Below, in pieces: positions 6,522 to 14,763 of a stretch of 40,385 nt of DNA. This stretch comes from JAHBNG01 sp039028975 (lineage in GTDB: Bacteria > Chloroflexota > Anaerolineae > Caldilineales > Caldilineaceae), in contig JBCCHB010000149.1 of the NCBI GenBank assembly GCA_039028975.1, positions 1-40,385 of the forward strand, read 5' to 3'. The notes under the pieces are model-generated. The model saw only the letters and a program-made list of their open reading frames with translations. It was not told the origin of the DNA and did no database searches. The translations under genes and the position numbers were made by a program. Each line of letters starts with the position of its first letter. Position 1 is the first letter of the stretch.

Positions 6522-7778
6522 ATGGCAAACTTAACCGACATACAACAGGCTATTCAAAAAGCTAACCTGGCTGGCTGGCTGCTCTATGACTTCCGCGGTC
6601 AGAATCCCATTGCACTCCACGTAGCACGCTTAGAAAGTAGCGGAACTCGTCGCTGGTTTTTATGGATTCCGGCCCAAGGCCAGCCCCACTGGCTCATTCA
6701 CGCGATTGAAGGCAACACATTTCGCCAGGTCTCGCCTGATATGATAGGCACCACGGAAAAGTACGTTAGTTGGCAGGAACTGTCCCAGAAAATTGGTCGT
6801 ATGACTCACTCATCAGGAGACGAGGGGCCAAGTGATGGTGCTACCCGTCGCATTGCCATGGAATACAGCCCCTTTGGGGCGATTCCCTACGTCTCCAAGG
6901 TCGATGCTGGGATCAAAGAGATGGTCGAAGAGGCCACTGGTGCGGAGATTGTCAGCAGCGCCGACTTGGTCCAACTCGTTCAAGCGGTCCTGACGCCGGA
7001 ACAGGTAACAAGCCATAAGCAGGCTGCTCAAATATGTTTAGATGCCAAGGATCTGGCATTCAGCTTTGTGCGAGAATCGCTTTTGGCTGGTCATTCTATT
7101 AGCGAGTACGATGTCCAGTCGATGTTGATGGAGCACTTTGCGAAAAATCAGATGGATGTGGACCACCCACCAATTGTGGCAGTGAACGCCAATGCTGCCG
7201 ATCCCCACTATTCGCCAGATGCCAATCACCACTCGCCGATTCAAGAGGGAGATATGTTGCTAATGGACATCTTCGCTCGTCAAAGTAACTCGCGCCAAGA
7301 TTGCTTTGGCGATGTCACGTGGACGGCCTTTTGTGGCAAAGAAGTACCCCAGAAAGTCCAAGCAGTTTTTCGGGCTGTGGCCGCATCCCGGGATCGAGCG
7401 GTCTCATTTATTCAGGAGAAATTGGACAATGGCGAGATCGTCCATGGATACGAAGTGGATGAGGCATCCAGACAGATACTGAGCGATGCAGGCTATAAGG
7501 AGGGCATCCTGCACCGAACGGGTCACAGCTTGGGGCCGGCCGTCCACTTTAATGGTGTCAACATTGACAATTTAGAAACCCAAGACAAGCGCACCTTAAT
7601 ACCTGGCGTCCTCTTTACAGTAGAGCCAGGTATCTACCTACCTGAGTTAAATTTTGATAATGGGCCCACCGCCAAAGGACTCGGGATTCGCAGCGAGATC
7701 AACTGCTTCATGCACGCTGATCGAGTTGAGGTAACGACTTTGCCTCTACAAACTGAGTTACCTGCCCTGCTTGCATAG
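6522..7778 (+). CDS. M24-family metallopeptidase (Xaa-Pro aminopeptidase-like)
   Basis: The 418-residue protein probably releases N-terminal residues from peptides, most likely before proline, in the cytoplasm. Residues 1-160 form a creatinase-type N-terminal domain. The rest is the pita-bread catalytic domain with all five metal ligands: Asp249 (LLMDIFA), Asp264 (FGDVTWTAF), His335 (HRTGHSLG), Glu368 (TVEPGIYLP) and Glu392 (IRSEINCF). The first ligand block reads MDIFARQSNSRQD instead of the usual VDxGxxxxGY, so the substrate may differ from standard PepP or PepQ. There is no Shine-Dalgarno sequence. A 15-bp tandem duplication lies directly before the ATG. It is followed by a palindromic element and the lut genes, with no sign of a shared function. 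Confidence 0.9.
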   Translation: MANLTDIQQAIQKANLAGWLLYDFRGQNPIALHVARLESSGTRRWFLWIPAQGQPHWLIHAIEGNTFRQVSPDMIGTTEKYVSWQELSQKIGRMTHSSGDEGPSDGATRRIAMEYSPFGAIPYVSKVDAGIKEMVEEATGAEIVSSADLVQLVQAVLTPEQVTSHKQAAQICLDAKDLAFSFVRESLLAGHSISEYDVQSMLMEHFAKNQMDVDHPPIVAVNANAADPHYSPDANHHSPIQEGDMLLMDIFARQSNSRQDCFGDVTWTAFCGKEVPQKVQAVFRAVAASRDRAVSFIQEKLDNGEIVHGYEVDEASRQILSDAGYKEGILHRTGHSLGPAVHFNGVNIDNLETQDKRTLIPGVLFTVEPGIYLPELNFDNGPTAKGLGIRSEINCFMHADRVEVTTLPLQTELPALLA

Positions 7779-7795
7779 GTTCAATTCACCATACT

Positions 7796-7908
7796 CAGTC
7801 GTTCACGATTCCGGTGGAGGAGGCATTCTCTTACGCCGGAATTCTCGAGGCAGATCCGCATTAAAGAATGCTCATTCCACGGAAACGAGTCACTTTCGTG
7901 AACGACTG
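7796..7908. repeat. 113-bp palindromic element with 13-bp ends
   Basis: CAGTCGTTCACGA (7796-7808) and TCGTGAACGACTG (7896-7908) are perfect inverted repeats. The symmetry continues inward imperfectly (TTCCGGTGG against CCACGGAA, GGCATT against AATGCT). It fills almost all of the space between the peptidase gene and lutA, so it may be a small non-autonomous mobile element, a terminator/regulatory hairpin, or both. Confidence 0.75.
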
Positions 7909-7925
7909 ATACTTTATCTATCCGT

Positions 7926-8849
7926 ATGAAAAAGAAGCAGTTTCTAAAACCACCCCGACGTATTGCCCTCTTTGTCACCTGCATGGTCGATATGATGTAC
8001 CCCAATGTGGGGATGGCAACTGTTGAACTCTTAGAGCGCTTTGGGATTGAGGTTCTCTTTCCAGATGAGCAGACCTGCTGTGGCCAGCCGGCCTTCAACG
8101 CTGGCTATCGAGACGATGCTCGATTGTTGGCCCGGCGATTTATTGATATCTTCGAGCCGCTTCTCCGGAGTGGCTCTGTGGATGCAGTGGTTGCTCCCAG
8201 CGGAAGCTGCACAGCCATGACGACTCACTTTTATCCGCTTCTCTTTGAGGAGATTCAGCATCGAGACCCCTCGGCATCGACAGCCCTACGCCGTGCTCTG
8301 TCCTTGGCCGAAGCGACCTTTGAACTAACTGAGTTCCTGGTAGATGGTCTGGGCCTCGAAGATGTCAATGCTCACTTTCCTGGCAAAGTCACCTACCATA
8401 GCTGCTGTCATTTACTACGCGAGAGCCATATTGACAGGCAGCCCCGCACTCTTCTAGAGAACGTTCAGGACGCAGAAGTAGTCGAGTTGGAAGGCTCGAC
8501 CGAGTGCTGCGGATTTGGTGGCCTCTTCTCCATCAAAAATGCTGGCATTAGCACGGCCATGGGGCAGCGCAAAACCCGAAACCTAGCTGGATGTGGTGCC
8601 GATGTTGCAGCGATGTGTGACGTTAGCTGTATGACACACATCAACGGTTTGCTGGAAAAGCAGTCTCAACGCTGCCGAGCCGTCCACATTGCCGAAGTGC
8701 TCAATCACCAAGTAGCGCTAGACGACAAAGAGGGGGAGTCGGCTACCATTCAGCGGCAAGACCCCGTAGAGCAGCCACAACCAGGACATGGCATCCAAAC
8801 CGATACCGACTCAGAGCGGGTCAAACCGCGCCGCTGGCAGGATATTTGA
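7926..8849 (+). CDS. lutA: Lactate oxidation Fe-S protein LutA
   Basis: LutA works with LutB and LutC to oxidise L-lactate to pyruvate. It is a cysteine-rich (CCG-domain) protein of the heterodisulfide-reductase type. Two CCG motifs are present, TCCGQPAFNAGY near residue 44 and YHSCCHLL..ECCGFGGLFS near 158-195, which bind iron-sulfur clusters. The first 245 residues match the usual LutA length. About 55 further residues, polar and Gln/Asp-rich, form an unusual tail. I see no ribosome binding site before the ATG at 7926. The gene begins an operon with lutB six bases downstream and lutC overlapping lutB. A lactate permease or LutR regulator is not in the window, so the substrate is inferred from the set of three. 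Confidence 0.92.
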   Translation: MKKKQFLKPPRRIALFVTCMVDMMYPNVGMATVELLERFGIEVLFPDEQTCCGQPAFNAGYRDDARLLARRFIDIFEPLLRSGSVDAVVAPSGSCTAMTTHFYPLLFEEIQHRDPSASTALRRALSLAEATFELTEFLVDGLGLEDVNAHFPGKVTYHSCCHLLRESHIDRQPRTLLENVQDAEVVELEGSTECCGFGGLFSIKNAGISTAMGQRKTRNLAGCGADVAAMCDVSCMTHINGLLEKQSQRCRAVHIAEVLNHQVALDDKEGESATIQRQDPVEQPQPGHGIQTDTDSERVKPRRWQDI

Positions 8850-8855
8850 GGTATT

Positions 8856-10514
8856 ATGTCAAACTCAACAATCGATCTGTATGCGCCCTATCAACAGAGA
8901 GTCGATACTGCATTAGGCAATAAGTCCATGCGTGTCGCCGTAAATCGAACTGTCTCCAATCTTGCCAATAACCGCAATAGTGCTTTAGAAGCCATTGACG
9001 GAGACACCCTGCGCGGTCAACTGCGCCAAATGAAGGAGTATGTACTCCGCCATTGGCCCGAGCTGCTGGAACAGTTGGAAGAGCGAGTGACGGAGAATGG
9101 AGGCCACGTACATTGGGCTGAAAATGGTGAAGAGGCAGCCCAAATTGTGCAGAGGCTCGCGGCCCAAAATGGCGTCAAAACCGCAGTAAAGTCCAAGTCC
9201 ATGGTCACCGAGGAGATTCACCTCAATCAGGCACTAGAGCAGATTGGCGTACGGCCTATTGAAACAGATTTGGGGGAATACATCATCCAGTTGGCTAATG
9301 AACCACCCAGCCATATTATTGCGCCGGTAATTCATAAACGGATTGAAGACGTTAGCCAGATCTTTCAAAAGGAGCTGGATCTTCCTCCTACCTTGGATGC
9401 CCAGATGATGTGTGGTGCCGCTCGCTCTGAATTGCGTAAAGAATTTTTAGGGGCGGAGATGGGCATAAGTGGCTGCAACTTTGCGATTGCCGAAACAGGC
9501 CAGATCTGTATCGTTACAAACGAAGGTAATGGGCGAATGGTCTCATCCATGCCGAAAGTCTACGTGGCGGTTATGGGAATCGAAAAGCTTGTCCCAACCG
9601 TAGAAGATGCCTTTCTGCAATATCAACTTCTCTGTCGTAGTGCCACTGGTCAACAGTCCAGCGTCTATCTCTCCATGACGGGTGGCCCCAGGAGAGATGG
9701 TGATATTGACGGCCCTGACGAATTTCACGTCATATTGCTCGATAATGGACGTACTGACATGTTAGAAAAAGGGTATGGTGAGGCGCTCATGTGCGTCCGC
9801 TGTGGCGCTTGCCTCAATGTCTGCCCAGTGTACAGAGAGATCGGTGGCCATGCATATGGCAGTACCTATAGCGGGCCCATTGGTGCCGTGGTCAGCCCGC
9901 TTCTGCACACCCAAGTGACTGATTCAGGCCAGCTACCTCATGCCAGCACGCTCTGTGGAGCCTGCCGGGAAGTCTGTCCCGTTCAAATTGACCTGCCCAA
10001 GCTCCTCCTTGATCTGCGAGCAGATTCTGTTGAACAAGGGACGACACCAGCATTTGAGAAGAGGGCGATCAAGGGTTTTGTCCAAGCCATGAGTAGCCGC
10101 AATCGTTATGTAACAGCGGGCAAGATGGCTAGCATTACCACGGGTGTTATGGCGGGCTTAGCAGGTGGCAACATCAAGTTTGCGCCACCTCCTCTTTCAG
10201 GCTGGACAACCAGCCGCACCCTTCCTCCCTTTGCACGCCAAAGCTTTCGTTCCCAGTGGGCCGAGCGACAGCGCCGACGTCGACGTGTTTCAGGGGCCAC
10301 GCCACAGCCGGTTCCCTTAGGCAACCCAGACCGACCATCGGCATTTGCAGCTTCATCGTCGCCCTTGCCCGTGCCTCCGTTACCACCATCATCAACAGCA
10401 CCTGCAGCATCAGCGGCAAACTCAGCTCGGCCCAATGCTGCAGGTGAGCAGGAAAACGCCTCGTCCCCTGGCCAATCCAGTCTCACGAGTGAAGCGGAGC
10501 AAGTGAATGAGTAG
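8856..10514 (+). CDS. lutB: Lactate oxidation Fe-S protein LutB
   Basis: This 552-residue protein is the electron-carrying subunit of the LutABC lactate oxidase. An N-terminal LUD-type domain (about 60-300) includes the conserved MGISGCNFAIAETG block. Two 4Fe-4S ferredoxin motifs follow, CVRCGACLNVCPVYREIGGH near 311 and LCGACREVCPVQI near 366. Family members normally end some 80-100 residues earlier. Here the last approximately 90 residues are low-complexity, rich in Pro, Ser and Ala, with an RQRRRRR cluster at their start, suggesting a disordered tail or linker. The ATG has GAGG five bases upstream and lies six bases after lutA. The lutC start overlaps its end. Confidence 0.93.
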   Translation: MSNSTIDLYAPYQQRVDTALGNKSMRVAVNRTVSNLANNRNSALEAIDGDTLRGQLRQMKEYVLRHWPELLEQLEERVTENGGHVHWAENGEEAAQIVQRLAAQNGVKTAVKSKSMVTEEIHLNQALEQIGVRPIETDLGEYIIQLANEPPSHIIAPVIHKRIEDVSQIFQKELDLPPTLDAQMMCGAARSELRKEFLGAEMGISGCNFAIAETGQICIVTNEGNGRMVSSMPKVYVAVMGIEKLVPTVEDAFLQYQLLCRSATGQQSSVYLSMTGGPRRDGDIDGPDEFHVILLDNGRTDMLEKGYGEALMCVRCGACLNVCPVYREIGGHAYGSTYSGPIGAVVSPLLHTQVTDSGQLPHASTLCGACREVCPVQIDLPKLLLDLRADSVEQGTTPAFEKRAIKGFVQAMSSRNRYVTAGKMASITTGVMAGLAGGNIKFAPPPLSGWTTSRTLPPFARQSFRSQWAERQRRRRRVSGATPQPVPLGNPDRPSAFAASSSPLPVPPLPPSSTAPAASAANSARPNAAGEQENASSPGQSSLTSEAEQVNE

Positions 10515-11271
10515 CCGAGACGCGATCCTTAACCGCATACGGGGTGCTTTGGCCCAAGATACATTGCCCTTTCCAAGCCGTACACCGTCTCCGCTAGATG
10601 GGAAGAGCCGCTCTCCTGTAACCACCCTTGTCGGAGATCAGAACGCCTTAGCTATTCGCTTTGGTAAAGAGCTAGAAAAGCTTTCCGGTAGCTACGAGAT
10701 CGGTTCTTCGCTGACGGCTGCACGCCTCATGTGTATTAGCCGGATCAGGTCGTGGATAGAGGAAGATGAGAAGCGCCAGAAAGGCTTGATGCTTGAGACT
10801 GGACAAAAGAACCACATACTCTGCTGGAAGCCGGAAGCATTGGGGATAGACGGATTGCTAGAAGCCTTGGAAGTATTAGACTTAGTCTTGGTTTCACCTG
10901 AGGAGCTAAGATCGGAAGAGAGTCGTCAAGCCGTTCGCTTTATCCGCTATGGGTTGACCAGTGTTACTGCGGCATGTGCATCAACGGGGACCATGGTTAT
11001 GGCATCGTCAACGGTAGGTACCAGTCGTTCTGCCAGCCTGCTGCCCTACCATCATGTGGCCCTCATTCCCTTTAGTCGGCTCTACCCCTCCTTTGAAACA
11101 TGGCTAGCCGAGATGCGCCAACAAGGTAAGCTGGTTCAGCAAATGCGCCAAAACGCCAACATATCGTTTATCTCGGGACCTAGTAAATCAGCAGACATTG
11201 AAGGAAAGCTCACTCTAGGAGTCCATGGACCACGTCATGTTCATGCGATTCTCTTTGATGATATTGAGTAA
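10507..11271 (+). CDS. lutC: LutC, LUD-domain lactate utilisation protein
   Basis: The 254-residue LUD-domain protein is the third component of the LutABC complex. The conserved core is at the C-terminal half: the VTAACASTGTMVMAS block, the LPYHHVALIP strand, and ISGPSKSADIEGKLTLGVHG near the end, which is the family hallmark. The N-terminal half (about 1-110) is poorly conserved and a little longer than usual. The start codon overlaps the last codons of lutB by eight bases, so translation is likely coupled. The stop codon overlaps a possible ATG at 11271 that I do not take as the start of the next gene. Confidence 0.92.
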   Translation: MSSRDAILNRIRGALAQDTLPFPSRTPSPLDGKSRSPVTTLVGDQNALAIRFGKELEKLSGSYEIGSSLTAARLMCISRIRSWIEEDEKRQKGLMLETGQKNHILCWKPEALGIDGLLEALEVLDLVLVSPEELRSEESRQAVRFIRYGLTSVTAACASTGTMVMASSTVGTSRSASLLPYHHVALIPFSRLYPSFETWLAEMRQQGKLVQQMRQNANISFISGPSKSADIEGKLTLGVHGPRHVHAILFDDIE

Positions 11272-11513
11272 TGCCTATCATCACTGTCCAGCCACCGAAA
11301 GTTGTTCACAGTTTGTCTAAAATCAGCCGAGCGCAATCGTACAATGTACAAGCTCTCGTAAGTTGCAGGGCGCGTCCACTGCAATACGCTCGATTGATTC
11401 CCCACGATCCGAGTAAAAATCAGACATATCAGGTTTCGCACCTGAGTAGACACCGCTTAACAGAAAACAAAAACGTGACAGGTTTACTCCGCAATAGTCA
11501 AAATTCGACGGGC
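11272..11513. other. Gap between lutC and lipoprotein gene
   Basis: The downstream open frame extends through this stretch without a stop, but its translation shows no signal peptide or recognisable pattern. I therefore treat it as non-coding. It has a small stem CAGGT/ACCTG near 11429-11445. It may carry a separate promoter for the lipoprotein gene. Confidence 0.4.
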
Positions 11514-12806
11514 ATGGATCAATATCACCAAAACCGACGTCAGATATCCGGACAGCAGAAGGTCTCAGCCCAACCTCTTTATGTGTATTGGGTGTTATTG
11601 CTACTACTTTTTCTGCTTGCAACGAATCAGAGCGGATGCTCATCTTCTCAATCTCACTCAAGAGAATCACTTTCTGCTCGCCCTCCGTCGCAAAGCCAAG
11701 GCCCCGCCCTAGCAGAGACCCCACGACAGCAACTTTTGATTGAAGAATCTCCAGGAGGAAATGGTCACCCAACCCTTGTTGATCTATGGGAAGGAACAGC
11801 TCACTTTGTGGTCCAGGTGCCTGTAACGGGTTTGCCTATGGGTGAATCGGAGAGTGTGGTCATGGCAAACGGCGAAATTTGGTCTTATGTCCATGCCAGT
11901 GACCGTTCGGCCAAGGTTGTAGATCGCTGTGGCGCGCCCGTACCGTTCCCTGGCTGCACAGTTATCTATCGCAGCCAAGATGGGGGCAATTCCTTTTTGC
12001 TGGAACCAGCAGTCTGCCAATTTGAATGCAATCGCTGTCCTTGCACCAAAGAGGAAGATCACATCAATCAACAGCAGTACCCCAGGGTAGCCCATGACGG
12101 AAGCCGCCTTCATCTAGCCTACGAATTTGGCGCCATGATCTTCCACCGCACATCGTTGGATGGGGAAGCGTGGAGTGGGTCTACCCAGGTGCCGTGGAGT
12201 GGTGTATGGGATGAGTGGCTGCGCCCCTGTTCGCCCCATAGCCAAACCCATGAACACCCCTTTGTAGTAGACTTTTATGATTGCCTAATGGGTGGTCCGC
12301 CGGGTTTGGCTGTCCACGACGGAATGCTCTATGTCTTTGTGGGGCTAGGGCAGAATCCGGGGGGCATGGGTTGCTTTGTAGGGCCGGTTCACCGCTCGGC
12401 AGATGAGATGATTGCTTGCACCAACAACCCTCTCTTTGTCGGCCACGAGAGTTATGGTCCACTTGAAGAAAAGGGACCATCGACCAATGCCCACTTTGGC
12501 TTTCGTACGATTAGCTCCGCCGAAGTGCAGAAGATTGGTGAGCGCTTTTATATGCTCTTTGAGGGAGTAAGGGGACCAGGACCTGGGGATCCGGGTGATA
12601 CTCAGTTTGGCCTCGGATTGGCCCGTAGTCAGCCAGAAGAGATCAACGAAAAATGGGAGCTTTATTCAGGTAACCCTATTTTGGTTGATCTCCCCGGTAA
12701 TATCGGTCTTGGTCATGCCGACTTGATCATTTTGGATGGGAAGACAGTTCTCTACACATCGTTGGATGGGGAGACCCGTAGCCGCTTGGATTTGGCATGG
12801 CGGTAG
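11514..12806 (+). CDS. Predicted beta-propeller lipoprotein
   Basis: From the ATG at 11514 the protein has 430 residues. A hydrophobic run (VYWVLLLLLFLLATNQSGC, about 24-42) ends in QSGC, a slightly non-standard lipobox, so membrane anchoring outside the cytoplasm is likely. A Ser/Gln/Pro linker follows. The body has repeated blade-like stretches (GEIWSYVHA, TVIYRSQDGGNSF, RLHLAYEF, MLYVFVGLGQ, ERFYMLFEGVRG, LGHADLIILDGKTVLYTSLDGE), as in sialidase and GH43/GH32-type five- or six-bladed propellers. A cluster CQFECNRCPC near 165 may hold disulfides. The longest frame begins at 11271, overlapping lutC, but that extension looks non-coding. No catalytic acid pair can be assigned with confidence, so the activity is unknown. 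Confidence 0.75.
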   Translation: MDQYHQNRRQISGQQKVSAQPLYVYWVLLLLLFLLATNQSGCSSSQSHSRESLSARPPSQSQGPALAETPRQQLLIEESPGGNGHPTLVDLWEGTAHFVVQVPVTGLPMGESESVVMANGEIWSYVHASDRSAKVVDRCGAPVPFPGCTVIYRSQDGGNSFLLEPAVCQFECNRCPCTKEEDHINQQQYPRVAHDGSRLHLAYEFGAMIFHRTSLDGEAWSGSTQVPWSGVWDEWLRPCSPHSQTHEHPFVVDFYDCLMGGPPGLAVHDGMLYVFVGLGQNPGGMGCFVGPVHRSADEMIACTNNPLFVGHESYGPLEEKGPSTNAHFGFRTISSAEVQKIGERFYMLFEGVRGPGPGDPGDTQFGLGLARSQPEEINEKWELYSGNPILVDLPGNIGLGHADLIILDGKTVLYTSLDGETRSRLDLAWR

Positions 12807-12873
12807 TGGCCACCAGCCTATGCACAGGACCATTTTATGATCGGCCAGTATCAGCACTTAGCAAGAATTAGTT

Positions 12874-13884
12874 ATGAAGGATAAAATGCTCGAAGAACTG
12901 ATTATCAAATGGCATCGGCTGTTTGGTTTAGCGGTGGAACAAGATTTCGAAGAGTACAACTTGTTGCGGATAGAACGGGAAAAGGCTCTCTCTATCAAAG
13001 AGCAACTGCTAGATGTGCTGGTCGTCTACACAGAAAGTATGGAGTCGCTGGCTGAGTTCCTTAAAAAACCACCAAAGCCATTGCCGGACGGGTTAGACAA
13101 CCTGTCCCAATACAACCTGATCACGTACAAGTCTTTACGAGAGGCGCTAAATGAATGGACGTTGCAGGAGCTCATTGGCCATTATGTCAATTATCGAAAA
13201 AACACGCGACCAGCAAAAGAGAAAAAGCTCCTCCCTGAGGAGCACTTTCGGCTCTATGCAATCTGCACCCGCTTCCCACAGGCGTTAATGTCCAAATATG
13301 AACCTAACGAGATCCAACAAGGCGTCTATGAAATGACGGTGATTGGGCAGACGGTACGGGTGATTGTGCTAAGTACCATTCCCAAGGCAGAACGTAACGC
13401 CATTTGGAATATCTTTAGCAATGTGGTAGAAAATATTCAATACGGTGCGATTCAATATGGTCCAAAGCTGAAGAAGATGAGTTCAGTTCTTGATAGACTA
13501 TTTGAATACTATGAATTGGAGGGAATCCACGTGGCCTATTCATTTGAGCAATTTGAAAAAGAACACTTTCTAGACAAAGCACCAAAAATGCTTCAGGATG
13601 AAGATGTGCAACCGAGCCTCTTAGATACATTCTTCAGGTACTTATCCTTGGATAAGATTCTCTCGAAAATATTAGATGATGAGCAGCGAAGGCAAATTTC
13701 CGTCAAAGAAATTCTTGCACGACTTTCACTAAATGAGCGATTAGAGGGATTGTCACCTGATGAGCGATTAGAGGGATTGTCACCCGATGAGCGATTAGAG
13801 GGATTGTCACCCGATGAGCGATTAGAGGGATTGTCACCCGATGAAATTAAAGCATATATGAAAAAGTTAGAAGATAGCGAGTAA
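12874..13884 (+). CDS. Conserved hypothetical, possible Rpn-type nuclease relative
   Basis: The protein is 336 residues long. Its layout (N-terminal alpha/beta region with YNLITYKSLREAL, a middle part with LLPEEHFRLYAICTRFP and GVYEMTVIGQTVRVIVL, then a charged helical end) resembles families of transposase-like PD-(D/E)XK proteins related to Rpn/YhgA. The acidic residue in LLDVLVV and the Lys in ITYKS could be nuclease-core positions, but the full motif is not clear. The end carries four copies of RLEGLSPDE, encoded by a 27-bp tandem repeat. Such LSPEERLEGL tails are common in this type of protein. A second ATG at 12883 has AAGGA close upstream and may be the true start. Cytoplasmic location is inferred from the lack of a signal peptide. 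Confidence 0.7.
   Translation: MKDKMLEELIIKWHRLFGLAVEQDFEEYNLLRIEREKALSIKEQLLDVLVVYTESMESLAEFLKKPPKPLPDGLDNLSQYNLITYKSLREALNEWTLQELIGHYVNYRKNTRPAKEKKLLPEEHFRLYAICTRFPQALMSKYEPNEIQQGVYEMTVIGQTVRVIVLSTIPKAERNAIWNIFSNVVENIQYGAIQYGPKLKKMSSVLDRLFEYYELEGIHVAYSFEQFEKEHFLDKAPKMLQDEDVQPSLLDTFFRYLSLDKILSKILDDEQRRQISVKEILARLSLNERLEGLSPDERLEGLSPDERLEGLSPDERLEGLSPDEIKAYMKKLEDSE
13735..13842 (+). repeat. 27-bp coding tandem repeat, four copies
   Basis: Four head-to-tail units start GAGCGATTAGAGGGATTGTC (13735, 13762, 13789, 13816). Only one base differs (T instead of C in the first copy). Near identity at the DNA level indicates recent expansion or homogenisation, and the copy number probably varies between strains. 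Confidence 0.97.
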
Positions 13885-14004
13885 ACCCCATCAATCTCGC
13901 GCAACTATCAGTAGAGAATGCAAAGTCTCCACAATGAACACGCCCTCTCATGGTACGAGATGAGCCACTGGTGTAGCTACCACTGCATCTACTGAGAATA
14001 GACT

Positions 14005-14045
14005 CTCAGGCATCCTGCTTGCATCCGATGGGTAGGACGCCTGAG
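14005..14045. terminator. Hairpin between convergent genes
   Basis: CTCAGGCATCCT (14005-14016) pairs with AGGACGCCTGAG (14034-14045) with one A-C mismatch around a 17-base loop. It sits between the plus-strand gene ending at 13884 and the minus-strand gene ending at 14086. It lacks clear T-runs, so a bidirectional terminator role is only likely. Confidence 0.45.
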
Positions 14046-14085
14046 TTCCTCGAAAGACCAAGCTGATCGAATTGACCAAGATTCT

Positions 14086-14763
14086 TTAACTTCGCGTCTC
14101 CCCCCAACTGTCCCAGTAAGTCAACTCTTTTGCGGGAATTCGCTTGGCAGGTTTAAAGTCATCACCTGTAAAGTAAGCCACTGGCAACATGGCCGTTTGG
14201 GTTACCGTATCGGGTATGCCTAGCAGTTGAGCCACTTCCTTTTCGGCCGGTAAATGGAGTGTAGTCCACGCGGATCCCAAACCCCTAGCACGCAAAGCAA
14301 TCATGAGTGACCAGACTGCGGGCAGAATTGACCCGTAAAAACCGGCCTGATTGGAGACGGAACTATTCTCCACTCGCCCCTCATAACAAGCGATAATCAG
14401 CACAGGAACCTTATGCATGTTGTCAGAGAGGTACTGGGCAGAGCTGACCACCCGCTCCATCTGCGATTCATCCACGTGAGCGGGTTCTGCTGTCGGCTGA
14501 GCTTCGGCTCTGGCATTGCGATATCCTTCAAAGGCGCGTCGATAATAGTTGGCAATCTCTGTGCGCTTCTCCTCATCGGTAATGACCATGAAGTGCCACT
14601 TCTGCTGATTGGAACCAGTAGGCGCCTGCAAGGCGATTTCCAAACATTCTTCCAAGATCTCAGGTTCAACAGGACGGGTTAGGTCCAAACGTTTGCGGAC
14701 CGAACGGGTTGTATTCAGCGCATGATCGATAATTGCCAAATGTTCAGGCGTATTGAGATTCAT
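14086..14763 (-). CDS. Nitroreductase-family FMN oxidoreductase
   Basis: The 225-residue protein should bind FMN and reduce a nitro, quinone or other electron-poor substrate with NAD(P)H or another donor. Family marks are the opening RSVRKRLDLTRPV, the LQAPTGSNQQKWHF FMN-binding block near residue 50, the SLMIALRARGLGSAWTT helix and strand near 155, and the PVAYFTG stretch near 197. Its ATG overlaps the stop codon of etfA by one base (TAATG), so it is translated with the ETF genes. That arrangement suggests electrons may pass between ETF and this flavoprotein, which is an inference. The substrate cannot be named. Confidence 0.9.
   Translation of the reverse strand: MNLNTPEHLAIIDHALNTTRSVRKRLDLTRPVEPEILEECLEIALQAPTGSNQQKWHFMVITDEEKRTEIANYYRRAFEGYRNARAEAQPTAEPAHVDESQMERVVSSAQYLSDNMHKVPVLIIACYEGRVENSSVSNQAGFYGSILPAVWSLMIALRARGLGSAWTTLHLPAEKEVAQLLGIPDTVTQTAMLPVAYFTGDDFKPAKRIPAKELTYWDSWGETRS

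Noticed and set aside
10106..10486. Antisense frame of 126 codons opposite the end of lutB
   Set aside because: It mirrors the Pro/Ser/Ala-rich tail of LutB, has skewed composition and no ribosome binding site or family pattern.
11271..11513. N-terminal 81-residue extension of the propeller lipoprotein, overlapping lutC
   Set aside because: It would place the signal sequence in the middle of the protein and shows no recognisable pattern. The ATG at 11514 gives a proper lipoprotein start.
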